A stretch of 55,815 nt of DNA from positions 1 to 55,815 of the forward strand of contig MKWE01000053.1 of the NCBI GenBank assembly GCA_001899585.1. Direction: 5' to 3'. Source of the stretch: Rhodospirillales bacterium 70-18 (GTDB taxonomy: Bacteria > Pseudomonadota > Alphaproteobacteria > Acetobacterales > Acetobacteraceae). Made by a program: the position numbers and the translations under genes. Below the pieces are notes generated by a model that was not told the origin of the DNA, did no database searches, and saw only the letters and a program-made list of their open reading frames with translations. This document shows positions 41,950 through 50,126 of this stretch, one piece after another. Position 1 is the first letter of the stretch; each line of letters begins with the position of its first letter.

Positions 41950-41976
41950 GCCAAGTCTCCCCGGTTTTGCTGCAGG

Positions 41977-43230
41977 CTAGTCTCGTGGCGGCTGCTTTGC
42001 CAAATACGCAAGCACGCTGCGCGCCAGGGCGATCAGGTCGGCCCCGGTGGTGAACTCGTCCGCGCCGTGCACGTTGTTGTCCGGCCGCGACAGCCCGCCG
42101 AGCAGGATCTCGCGGATGCCGGCCCGCTGCACCCAGCCCATGTCCGAACTGGTGGAGGAGCCCCAGGCGCGGAACGCCGCCGGCGCGAAGCCGAACCCGC
42201 GCGACAGCGCCGCCTGCCAGCGCGGCCAGTGCGGCCCGGTCGGGTCGGACACCGGCGCCAGATGGCCGACCAGTTCGACCGCGGCGCCCAGCGCCGGGCC
42301 GCCGCGCATCGCCGCCGCGATGGTCTCGTGAAGCTCGGCCAGCGCGGCCTCGAACGCCTCCTCGGGCGCGTAGCGGCGGTTGATCAGCACTTCGAAGCTG
42401 GCGGGCAGGGAGGAGCCCTTCTGCCCGCCATGCGCCGCCGCGATGGTCAGCAGGCCGTGCAGTGGGCGGCCCTGGTTGTGCGGCGGCGGCGGCAGCGCGG
42501 ACACCCGCGCCTCCACGCGCGGCTTCAGCGCCAGCAGCGCCTCCAGTAGCGGCACCGCCGCCTCCACCGCGTTCACCCCGGCCCCGGGGTCGCCGGAATG
42601 GGCGGCGCGGCCGGTGACGGTCACGCGCAGGTCGAAGCTGCCGAAGCACCCGGCCCAGATGCGCGGCGCCGCCCCGCCGTTGAAGCTGAGCAGATGGCCC
42701 TCCACCAGCCCCTGCTCGGCCAGGTAGCGGATGCCGGGATACAGCCCGCCCTCCTCGTCGGTGCACAGCAGCAGCACCGGGTCGAACTCCAGCGCCACGC
42801 CATGGCGCTGCGCCGCGCGCAGGGCGGCCAGCACGGCGGCGATGCTGCCCTTCATGTCCGCCGTGCCGCGCCCGACCAGCCGGTCCCCCACCGGCGTCAG
42901 CACCAGCGGGTCGTGGGTCCAGCCATCGCCGGGCGGCACCGTGTCGGTGTGGAAATACAGGCTGCACACCGGCCGGCCGCGCCCCGCCCCGGCTATCAGG
43001 TTGACCCGCTCGCCGGCCGCCCCGCCGCCCCGCCACAGCGCCGGCGGCACCGTCACCCGCCGCGTCGGCAGCCCGAGCGGGCGCACCATCGCCTCCACCA
43101 GGTCGGCGAAGGCGGCATAGCCGTCGCCGGGCGGAAAGCTGGTGTCGCAGGCCACCAGGCGCGCCAATTCGTCCCGAATCGCTGGCAAATCCGCCGCGAT
43201 CGCGTCAAAACCCGCCTCGAATGCCGCCAA
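41977..43230 (-). CDS. M20-family amidohydrolase/deacylase (ArgE-like)
   Basis: 417 residues with the full M20 metal site: HTD in YFHTDTVPPGDG, Asp in GRGTADMKGS, EE in LCTDEEGGLYPG and His in DNNVHGADEF. GRAAHSGDP marks the dimerization domain. It is the first gene of the minus-strand importer operon, 27 bp before the binding-protein gene, so it probably hydrolyses the imported solute. It is divergent from the exporter operon. Confidence 0.88.
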   Translation of the reverse strand: MAAFEAGFDAIAADLPAIRDELARLVACDTSFPPGDGYAAFADLVEAMVRPLGLPTRRVTVPPALWRGGGAAGERVNLIAGAGRGRPVCSLYFHTDTVPPGDGWTHDPLVLTPVGDRLVGRGTADMKGSIAAVLAALRAAQRHGVALEFDPVLLLCTDEEGGLYPGIRYLAEQGLVEGHLLSFNGGAAPRIWAGCFGSFDLRVTVTGRAAHSGDPGAGVNAVEAAVPLLEALLALKPRVEARVSALPPPPHNQGRPLHGLLTIAAAHGGQKGSSLPASFEVLINRRYAPEEAFEAALAELHETIAAAMRGGPALGAAVELVGHLAPVSDPTGPHWPRWQAALSRGFGFAPAAFRAWGSSTSSDMGWVQRAGIREILLGGLSRPDNNVHGADEFTTGADLIALARSVLAYLAKQPPRD

Positions 43231-43365
43231 AATCGCCTCCTTGCGGGCTGTCTGGCGGCATTTCGGTCCACCGCGCCCGCGCCGGTCAAGCGGCGAGGAT
43301 GGACGTTGCGGTGAGACACCGTGTTACACGATCCGCTGCTATCATGCCGGCACCCCGCCCTGCGA

Positions 43366-43379
43366 TTGATCGGGATCAA
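43366..43379. promoter_or_regulatory. Perfect FNR/ANR-type box
   Basis: TTGATCGGGATCAA is a perfect match to the FNR-family consensus TTGAT-N4-ATCAA. It lies 51 bp before GTG 43430 of the exporter operon and 136 bp before the divergent M20 gene. This position fits an activator site for the exporter. A candidate -10 (TTATCG, 43394-43399) follows, but its spacing to the box is a few bases short of the classical class II position. Oxygen-dependent control is inferred. Confidence 0.55.
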
Positions 43380-43429
43380 GGCGGCAGACCGGCTTATCGT
43401 CCAGGCAGGGCGCAGACAGGAGCGTGACG

Positions 43430-44446
43430 GTGGCGGCAACGGCGATGGTGCGACGGATCGGCGGCGTGGCGGTGGCGCTGGCCGTGCTCGGGGGCGTGGT
43501 CTGGCTGGCGGTGGTGCGGGCCAATTCCGAGCCGGCGCCGGGCACGCTGTTCGGCAACGTCGAGATCCGCCAGGTGGACCTCGCCTTCAACGCCGAGGGC
43601 ACGCTGCAGAAAATGGCCAAACGCGAGGGCGACGCGGTGAAGCGCGGCGAGGTGCTGGCCGAGCTGGACGGCGCCACCTACCGCCACGCGGTCGATCTGA
43701 TGGCGGCCCGGCGGGAGGCGGCGGCGGCGCAGCTCGACCTGCTGCTGGCCGGCACGCGGCGCGAGACCTTAGACCGCCTGCGCGCCGCCGTCGCCAGCGC
43801 CCAGGCGACGCTGGTCAACGCCCAGGCCACCTTCACCCGCCAGGAGGAGCTGGTGCGCACCAGCGCCACCTCCCGCGCCTCGTTCGACGAGGCGCGCATG
43901 GGGCTGGACGCTGCCCGCGCCGGGCTGGCGCAGGCCCAGGCCAGCCTGGCCGAGGCGGTGGCGGGGCCGCGCAAGGAGGATATCGAGGCCGCCCGCGCCA
44001 ATCTGCGCGCCGCCGAGGCCGCCGAGCAGCTCGCCCGCACCCAGCTCGCCAACACGGTGCTGTCGGCGCCGGCCGACGGCACGGTGATGACGCGGGTGGT
44101 GGAGCCGGGCAGCGTGCTGCTGCCGGGGGCCGCCGTCTACTCCATGGCGATCGGCGGCGAGATCTGGGTGCGCAGCTTCGCGCCCGAGCCGCTGCTGGGC
44201 CGGGTGGCGCCGGGCACGGAGGTCACCATCGCCAGCGATGGCGGCGACTCCTGGCATGGCCGCATCGGCTACGTTGCCCCGGTGGCCGAGTTCACCCCCA
44301 AGACCGTCGAGACCGCCGAACTGCGCAGCCAGCTCGTCTATCGCCTGCGCATCCGCGTGGAGAACCCGGACGACCGGCTGCGCCAGGGCATGCCGGTGAC
44401 CATCACGCTGCCGCCGGCCACCGCCCAAGCCCACCAAGCCGGCTGA
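43430..44446 (+). CDS. HlyD-family membrane fusion protein (YhiI/YbhG-like)
   Basis: About 338 residues from GTG 43430, seven bases after AGGAG; GTG 43424 and ATG 43445 are alternatives. One N-terminal membrane helix (VAVALAVLGGVVWLAVV) anchors it. GNVEIRQVDLAFNAEGTLQ starts the biotinyl-lipoyl-like domain. A long alpha-hairpin coiled coil follows (about 75-205), then beta-barrel strands (LSAPADGTVMTRVVEPGSVLLPG). It links an ABC-2 exporter to the outer membrane. The following ATPase gene starts four bases after its stop. Confidence 0.88.
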   Translation: MAATAMVRRIGGVAVALAVLGGVVWLAVVRANSEPAPGTLFGNVEIRQVDLAFNAEGTLQKMAKREGDAVKRGEVLAELDGATYRHAVDLMAARREAAAAQLDLLLAGTRRETLDRLRAAVASAQATLVNAQATFTRQEELVRTSATSRASFDEARMGLDAARAGLAQAQASLAEAVAGPRKEDIEAARANLRAAEAAEQLARTQLANTVLSAPADGTVMTRVVEPGSVLLPGAAVYSMAIGGEIWVRSFAPEPLLGRVAPGTEVTIASDGGDSWHGRIGYVAPVAEFTPKTVETAELRSQLVYRLRIRVENPDDRLRQGMPVTITLPPATAQAHQAG

Positions 44447-44449
44447 CCG

Positions 44450-46264
44450 ATGGCCCTGCTGGCCGAAATCGACGGGCTGCGCCACGTGTTCCCCGGCGCG
44501 CGCGGCGGCCCCGGGCAGGTGGCGCTGGACGGCGTGTCGGCGCGGATCGAGGCCGGCATGATCACCGGCGTGGTCGGCCCGGACGCCGCCGGCAAGACCA
44601 CGCTGCTGCGCCTGCTGGCCGGGCTGCTGCGCCCCACCGAGGGGCGGATCGCCGTGCTGGGCCACGACATGGCCACCGACGCCCAGGCCGCGCATGGCAT
44701 GATCGGCTACATGCCGCAGCGTTTCGGCCTGTACGAGGATCTCAGCGTGGCCGAGAACCTCTCGCTGTTCGCCGACCTGCACACCATGCCGCGCGCGCTG
44801 CGGGCGGAGCGGATGGCGCTGCTGCTGCGCTTCACCGGGCTGGCGCCGTTCACCGCCCGGCTGGCCGGGCAGTTGTCGGGCGGCATGAAGCAGAAGCTGG
44901 GCCTGGCCTGCGCCCTGCTGGCCCGGCCGCGGCTGCTGCTGCTGGACGAACCGTCGGTGGGCGTGGACCCGGCCTCGCGGCGCGAATTATGGTCGATCGT
45001 GGCGCAGATGCTGGAGGAGGGGCACGCCGACGGCATGGGCGTGGTCTGGGCCACCGCCTATCTGGACGAGGCGGAGCGCTGCGGCCGCGTGCTGCTGTTG
45101 CATGAGGGGCGGATGCTGGCGGCCGGGCCGCCTGCCGAATTCCTGGCGCCGATGGCCGGGCGGGTGTTCCGCCTCGCGGTGCCGGCGGCCAGCCGCCGCG
45201 CGCTGGCGGTGCGCGCGGCGGCCCACCCGGCGGTGCTGGACGTGGCGATGCAAGGCGACACGCTGCGCCTGGTGCTGCACGAGGGCGCCGCGCCGCCCGA
45301 CCCGGCGGCGCTGGGCGGCACCGCGCTGACCCCGGCGGCGCCGCGCTTCGAGGACGGGTTCGTCGCCCGCATCGCCGGCCCCGCGCAGGTGCCGCCCGCG
45401 GAGACCCCGCGCCCGGCCGGCGGCGACGGCCAGGTGATCGAGGTGGCCGATCTGACCCGCCGCTTCGGCGCCTTCACCGCGGTGGACCGGGTGAGCTTCA
45501 GCGTGGCGCGCGGCGAGATTTTCGGCCTGCTCGGTCCCAACGGCGCCGGCAAGTCCACCACCTTCCGCATGCTGTGCGGCCTGCTGGCGCCGAGTTCGGG
45601 GCGGGCGCGGGTGGCCGGCATGGACCTGATGCGCGCGCCCGCCGCCGCCCGCGCCCGGCTGGGCTACATGGCGCAGCGTTTCTCGCTGTACGGCGAGCTG
45701 AGCGTGCGCGACAACCTGACCTTCTTCGCCCGCGTCTACGGCCTGTCGCGCGCCGCCCGGGCGCGGGCCATCGCCGACGCGCTCGCCCGCTTCGATCTGG
45801 CGGAGGTGGCCGGTCAGCCGGCCGGGCTGCTGCCGCTGGGGGTGAAGCAGCGCCTGGCGCTGGCCGCCGCCCTGCTGCACGGGCCGGACATCCTGTTCCT
45901 GGACGAGCCGACCTCGGGCGTGGACCCGCTGGCCCGGCGCGCCTTCTGGGGGCGCATCGGCGCGCTGGCGCAGGCCGGGGTGACGGTGCTGGTGACCAGC
46001 CATTTCATGGACGAGGCGGAATACTGCGACCGCCTGGCCATCGTTTCCGCCGGCCGGATCATCGTCACCGGCACCCCGGCCGAGTTGCGCGCCATGGTGC
46101 GCGGCCCCGATCTGCCCGAGCCGTCGCTGGAGGACGCCTTCATCGCCCTGGTCGCCCGCGACCAGCCGAGCCGCGACCAGCCGAGCCGCGACCATCCCAC
46201 CCTCGACCATCCCACCTTCGACCATCCCACCCTTGACCATCCCCCTGGCGAGCGCGCGGCATGA
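44450..46264 (+). CDS. Double ABC exporter ATPase (RbbA/YbhF-like)
   Basis: 604 residues with two cassettes. First: GPDAAGKTTLLRLL, LSGGMKQKLGLA, LLLLDEPSVGVDP. Second: GPNGAGKSTTFRML, signature-region LPLGVKQRLALA, ILFLDEPTSGVDP. The LPLG form in place of LSGG is usual for the second cassette of RbbA-type proteins. It would drive the two ABC-2 permeases encoded next. The last 30 residues are an odd five-residue repeat (RDQPS, RDQPS, RDHPT, LDHPT, FDHPT, LDHPP) made by six 15-bp units at 46158-46247. Its stop overlaps the next gene's start (ATGA). Confidence 0.9.
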   Translation: MALLAEIDGLRHVFPGARGGPGQVALDGVSARIEAGMITGVVGPDAAGKTTLLRLLAGLLRPTEGRIAVLGHDMATDAQAAHGMIGYMPQRFGLYEDLSVAENLSLFADLHTMPRALRAERMALLLRFTGLAPFTARLAGQLSGGMKQKLGLACALLARPRLLLLDEPSVGVDPASRRELWSIVAQMLEEGHADGMGVVWATAYLDEAERCGRVLLLHEGRMLAAGPPAEFLAPMAGRVFRLAVPAASRRALAVRAAAHPAVLDVAMQGDTLRLVLHEGAAPPDPAALGGTALTPAAPRFEDGFVARIAGPAQVPPAETPRPAGGDGQVIEVADLTRRFGAFTAVDRVSFSVARGEIFGLLGPNGAGKSTTFRMLCGLLAPSSGRARVAGMDLMRAPAAARARLGYMAQRFSLYGELSVRDNLTFFARVYGLSRAARARAIADALARFDLAEVAGQPAGLLPLGVKQRLALAAALLHGPDILFLDEPTSGVDPLARRAFWGRIGALAQAGVTVLVTSHFMDEAEYCDRLAIVSAGRIIVTGTPAELRAMVRGPDLPEPSLEDAFIALVARDQPSRDQPSRDHPTLDHPTFDHPTLDHPPGERAA

Positions 46265-47397
46265 GCGCGCTGCGCGCCTCCCTCATTCGGCTGCGCGGGC
46301 TGGTGGGCAAGGAATTCCTGCAGATTCTGCGCGACCCCTCGGCGCTGATGATCGCCTTCCTGCTGCCGGTGGTGCTGCTGCTGATCAACGGCTTCGGCAT
46401 CTCGCTGGACGCGCGGGACATGCGCGTGGCCGCCGTGATCGACGCGCCGGAGGAGAGCACGCGCGCGCTGTTGCAGGCGCTGTCCAACTCGCCGTACCTC
46501 GACGTGGTGCGCGTCAACGACACCCAGGAGGGGGCCGCCCTGATGGCCGACGGCTCGGTGCGGGGAATGCTGGTGCTGCGCGAGGATTTCAGCCAGCACC
46601 TGCAACGCCCCGCCCGCTGGCCGGCCCACGCGCAATTGCTGGTCAACGCCACCGACCCCAACACCGCGCGCATCCTGGAGGGCTACGTGCAGGGCGCGCT
46701 GGAAACCTGGCTGTCCGGCATCGCCATCGAGCGGCGGCTGGTGCCGGCCGGCGGCGTGAGCGTGGAGCACCGCTACTGGTTCAACCCGGAACTGCGCTCG
46801 GCCGATTTCATCATCCCCGGCATGGTCGCCTTCGTGATGTCAATGACCGGCACGCTGCTGACGGCACTGATCGTGGCGCGCGAATGGGAGCGCGGCACCA
46901 TGGAGAGCATGCTGGCCAGCCCCGCCCGCATGGGCGAGCTGATCGCCGCCAAGCTCGGCTCGTATTTCGTGCTTGGCATGGCCGCGATGGCCAGCGGCGT
47001 GCTGATCGCCATCCTGCTGTTCGGCGTGCCGTTCCGCGGCAGCGTGCTGGTGCTGACGCTCGCCTCGGCGCTGTTCCTGGTGTTCGCGCTGTCGCTGGGG
47101 CTGTTCATCTCCACGCTGGCGCGCAACCAGTTCGTGGCGGCGCAGGTGTCGTTCCTGGTCACCATGATGCCGGCGCTGATGCTGTCGGGCATGGTGTACG
47201 ACATCGCCTCCATGCCCGGCTGGCTGCAGGCGATCACCTTCGCGGTGCCGGCGCGCTATCTGGTGTCGATCCTGCAGACATTGTTCCTGGCCGGCACGGT
47301 CTGGCCGCTGCTGCTGCCCAACCTGGGCGCGCTGGCGCTGGCCGCCGCGGTGGCGCTCGGCGCCACCCTGGCGATAACCCGCAGGCGCCTGGACTGA
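46261..47397 (+). CDS. ABC-2 family exporter permease, first (YbhS/RbbA membrane-domain-like)
   Basis: 378 residues. The start ALIRLRGLVGKEFLQILRDPSALMIAFLLPVVLLLINGFGISLD is typical, with one N-terminal membrane helix, a large periplasmic domain (about 45-170) and five helices from RSADFIIPGMVAFVMSMTG to the C-terminus. The family signature REWERGTMESMLASP is present. The substrate is unknown. The stop is followed at once by the AT-rich repeat, which separates it from its partner permease. Confidence 0.9.
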   Translation: MSALRASLIRLRGLVGKEFLQILRDPSALMIAFLLPVVLLLINGFGISLDARDMRVAAVIDAPEESTRALLQALSNSPYLDVVRVNDTQEGAALMADGSVRGMLVLREDFSQHLQRPARWPAHAQLLVNATDPNTARILEGYVQGALETWLSGIAIERRLVPAGGVSVEHRYWFNPELRSADFIIPGMVAFVMSMTGTLLTALIVAREWERGTMESMLASPARMGELIAAKLGSYFVLGMAAMASGVLIAILLFGVPFRGSVLVLTLASALFLVFALSLGLFISTLARNQFVAAQVSFLVTMMPALMLSGMVYDIASMPGWLQAITFAVPARYLVSILQTLFLAGTVWPLLLPNLGALALAAAVALGATLAITRRRLD

Positions 47398-47415
47398 CCG
47401 CATGCGCACCCAAGC

Positions 47416-47507
47416 AAAACGGATAAAAGTTTTTTGGTTCTTTTTTTCAAAAAAGAACAAGTCTTCTTTGTTTGAAAACAAAGAAGCAAAAAAACTTTAT
47501 TCGTTTT
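47416..47507. repeat. AT-rich palindromic element, copy 2 (about 92 bp)
   Basis: The same element as at 35697-35785: AAAACGGATAAAAGTTTTTT on the left and TTTATTCGTTTT on the right, sharing the core CAAAAAAGAACAA. The inner hairpin here is CTTCTTTGTTT paired with AAACAAAGAAG. In copy 1 both arms are changed together, so pairing is kept. It sits inside an operon between two co-directional permease genes, ending two bases before the first possible GTG start of the second. Confidence 0.8.
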
Positions 47508-47508
47508 C

Positions 47509-48624
47509 GTGGTGGTGCGCCTGATGCTGGGGCGGATTCTGGCGCTGATCCTCAAGGAACTCGCGACGCTTTGGCAGGACCCCAAGACGCGCGCCGTGCT
47601 GCTGGTGCCGCCGGTGGTGCAGGTGCTGATCTTCGCCTACGCCGCCAGTTTCGACGTGACGCATGTGCGCCTCGCCGTGTGGAACGAGGATGCCGGCGCG
47701 CAATCGGCCGAGCTGGTGCGCCGCTTCGCCGCCTCGCCGGCCTTCGTGGTGGCCGCCACCCCGGCCGGCCCGCAGGCGGCGGCGGCGCTGCTGGATGCCC
47801 GGGACGTGGCGGCGGTGCTGCACGTGCCACAGGATTTCTCGGCCGATGTGCTGGGCGGGCGGACCGCGCGGGTGCAGCTGCTGCTGGATGCCCGGCGCTC
47901 CAACACCGCGCTGCTGATCAGCGGCTACGCCAGCGCCATCGCGCTGCGCTATGCCGCCGACCTGCACCCGACGCAGCCATCGCCGCTGGTGGTGGACACG
48001 CGCGACTGGTTCAACCCGACGCTGGACCCGCAATGGTTCATCCTGCCGGGGCTGGTGGCGGTGCTGTCGCTGCTGATGGCGATGCTGGTGGCCGCCCTGT
48101 CGCTGGCCCGCGAGCGCGAACTGGGCACCTTCGAGCAGATGATGGTCACGCCGCTGCGGCCGCTGGAAATCCTGGTCGGCAAGGCGGTGCCGGCGGTGCT
48201 GGTGGGCATGCTGGAGGCGCATATTGTGATCGCCGCCGCCCTGCTGTGGTTCGGCCTGCCCTTCGTCGGCAGCGTGGCGCTGCTGGAGGCGGCGCTGCTG
48301 GTCTACATGCTGGCCGGCGTGGGGGTGGGGCTGGCGATCTCGGCCGTCGCGCGCACCCAGCAGCAGGCGATGCTGGGGGTGTTCATCTACGCCTCGCCGG
48401 CGGTGGTGCTGTCGGGCTTCGCCTCGCCGGTGGAGAACATGCCGGCGGGGGTGGCCTGGCTCAGCGTGCTGGACCCGATCCGCTACATGCTGGTGATCGC
48501 GCGCGGGGTGTTTTTGCAGGACATCCCCTTCGCGGCGGCGGTGCATTCCATCTGGCCGATGGCGGCCATCGCGGCCGGGCTGATGCTGGCGGCGACGCTG
48601 GCGGTGCGGCGCGCCTTGGGATGA
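47509..48624 (+). CDS. ABC-2 family exporter permease, second (YbhR/YhhJ-like)
   Basis: 371 residues from GTG 47509; ATG 47524 (MLGRILALILKELATL) is equally plausible. The architecture repeats that of its partner: an N-terminal helix (VLLVPPVVQVLIFAYAASFDV), a periplasmic domain, then five helices with the signature RERELGTFEQMMVTPLRP. The AT-rich repeat directly upstream has replaced any normal ribosome site and operon spacing. Translation may therefore depend on the repeat sequence (AAGAAG about 22 bases upstream) or be weak. Confidence 0.88.
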   Translation: MVVRLMLGRILALILKELATLWQDPKTRAVLLVPPVVQVLIFAYAASFDVTHVRLAVWNEDAGAQSAELVRRFAASPAFVVAATPAGPQAAAALLDARDVAAVLHVPQDFSADVLGGRTARVQLLLDARRSNTALLISGYASAIALRYAADLHPTQPSPLVVDTRDWFNPTLDPQWFILPGLVAVLSLLMAMLVAALSLARERELGTFEQMMVTPLRPLEILVGKAVPAVLVGMLEAHIVIAAALLWFGLPFVGSVALLEAALLVYMLAGVGVGLAISAVARTQQQAMLGVFIYASPAVVLSGFASPVENMPAGVAWLSVLDPIRYMLVIARGVFLQDIPFAAAVHSIWPMAAIAAGLMLAATLAVRRALG

Positions 48625-48684
48625 TGCGCTTTTGGCTGACCGGCTGGGCCGTTTGGGGGCATGATCGGCAGGGGAGGGCGGCAT

Positions 48685-48846
48685 ATGCTGGCGGGCGAAG
48701 GCGTGATCGCGACCTGGAACGGCATCGCGCCCGGGGCGCGGGCTGAAATCGCGCCCGGGGCGCGGGCTGAAATCGCGCCCGAGGCGCGGGCCGAATTCCA
48801 TGCCTGTGCGTTGGAATTCGCGCGCGGCACGACCGCCTGGAGCTGA
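48685..48846 (+). pseudogene. Truncated small ORF with a 24-bp triple repeat
   Basis: ATG 48685 behind GGGGAGGG encodes 53 residues: MLAGEGVIATWNG, then IAPGARAE, IAPGARAE, IAPEARAE, then FHACALEFARGTTAWS. The repeat comes from three 24-bp units (48724-48795). The beginning resembles a family of small proteins that start with GEG....WNGI.PEAR.EF, but the remainder of that fold is missing after FHA. I read it as the expanded and truncated 5' end of such a gene. It could also be a functional microprotein. Confidence 0.4.
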
Positions 48847-48851
48847 CCCGG

Positions 48852-50117
48852 ATGGCGCGCGCACCCGCCCTGGTGGATGTGTGGGAGACCGATCCGGCGC
48901 CCGGCGTGGTGGTCGCCCGCCCGCTGCCGGATGCCGCGCGCCGGCCGCTGGCCTTCCGGCTGGACCACCGCAAGCCCCCCGCCCGCTGCGCCCCCGGCAC
49001 GCCCGGCTTCCGCTACTGGGTGGCGGCCGAGGCGCTGCGCCGCACCGCCGACCTGTGGGCGCCCTGCCTGCCCGGCGGCCTCTGGCGCCTCGGGCCGGTG
49101 CTGCCGGTGAAGCTGAACGCCGGCGAGGCGTTCAACGCGATCTACAACCGCGAGGCGCTGACCTTCTTCCACGGCCCGGCGCCCCCCGGCACCGCGCCGC
49201 ACGGCACCATCTACGCCTCCGAAAGTCCGGACATCGTCTGCCACGAGATGGGCCACGCGGTGCTGGACACGCTGAAGCCGGCGCTGTGGCAGGCGGCCAG
49301 CCATGAGGCGGCGGCGTTCCACGAGTCGTTCGGCGACATCAGCGCCATACTGGCGGCGTTGCAGGTGCCCGAATTGCGGGTGGCGGTGCTGGCCGAGACC
49401 GGCGGCGAACTGGCGCGCAACTCCCGCCTGAGCCGGCTGGGCGAGCAGATGGGGGCTGCCATCCGCGCCCGCGCGCCGGACGCGGTGGACCGCGACTGCC
49501 TGCGCAATGCCGCCAACGACTTCACCTATCGCGACCCGCTGCTGCTGCCGGCCAAGGCGCCGGCGGCGGAGTTGTCCGCCGAGCCGCATTCCTTCTCGCG
49601 CGTGTTCACCGCCGCCTTCCTGGAAGCGCTGGCCGGCGTGCCGCGGCTGCTGGCCCCCGCGCCCGACGAGGCCGCGCTGCTGGCCGCCAGCCACCTGATG
49701 CGCGACGTGCTGGCGCAGGCGGTGCGGGACGCCCCGGTGGCGCCGAATCTCTACGCCCAAGTGGCGCAGGCGATGGTGAACGCCGCCGCGGCGCGCCATC
49801 CCGGCCTGCCGCCGCTGCTGGCCGGGGTGTTCGCGCGCCGGGCGATCCTGCCGCCGGAGGGCGTGGCCAGCCCGGTGGCGGCCGGTCCGGCGGTGCTGGC
49901 AGTGCCGACCGGCCATCCGAGCCTGCCGTCGGTGCTGGTGCATGAAGCCGCGCCGGAGGCGGCGCGCGGCTTCGTGGCGGCGCTGTTCGAGGGCGGCCGG
50001 GTGGAGGCCGCCGGCGTGCCGGCCGGCGGGCGCCTGCGCACCCACCGGCTGCAGGCCGATGGCGGCGACATGGTGCTGCACCGCTGCCTGTTCGACTGCG
50101 GCCTGATGCATCTCTGA
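48852..50117 (+). CDS. Zinc metalloprotease with HEMGH motif (gluzincin-like)
   Basis: 421 residues. The catalytic motif CHEMGHAVLDTLKP (HExxH) is near residue 132. It is followed about 20 residues later by FHESFGDISAI, whose Glu could be the third zinc ligand as in thermolysin-like enzymes. No signal peptide, propeptide or membrane segment is visible, so it may act in the cytosol. The C-terminal 100 residues (LRTHRLQADGGDMVLHRCLFDCG) have no match I recognise. Substrate and partners are unknown. It is convergent with the sensor kinase gene, nine bases away. Confidence 0.75.
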   Translation: MARAPALVDVWETDPAPGVVVARPLPDAARRPLAFRLDHRKPPARCAPGTPGFRYWVAAEALRRTADLWAPCLPGGLWRLGPVLPVKLNAGEAFNAIYNREALTFFHGPAPPGTAPHGTIYASESPDIVCHEMGHAVLDTLKPALWQAASHEAAAFHESFGDISAILAALQVPELRVAVLAETGGELARNSRLSRLGEQMGAAIRARAPDAVDRDCLRNAANDFTYRDPLLLPAKAPAAELSAEPHSFSRVFTAAFLEALAGVPRLLAPAPDEAALLAASHLMRDVLAQAVRDAPVAPNLYAQVAQAMVNAAAARHPGLPPLLAGVFARRAILPPEGVASPVAAGPAVLAVPTGHPSLPSVLVHEAAPEAARGFVAALFEGGRVEAAGVPAGGRLRTHRLQADGGDMVLHRCLFDCGLMHL

Positions 50118-50126
50118 CCGCTGGCG

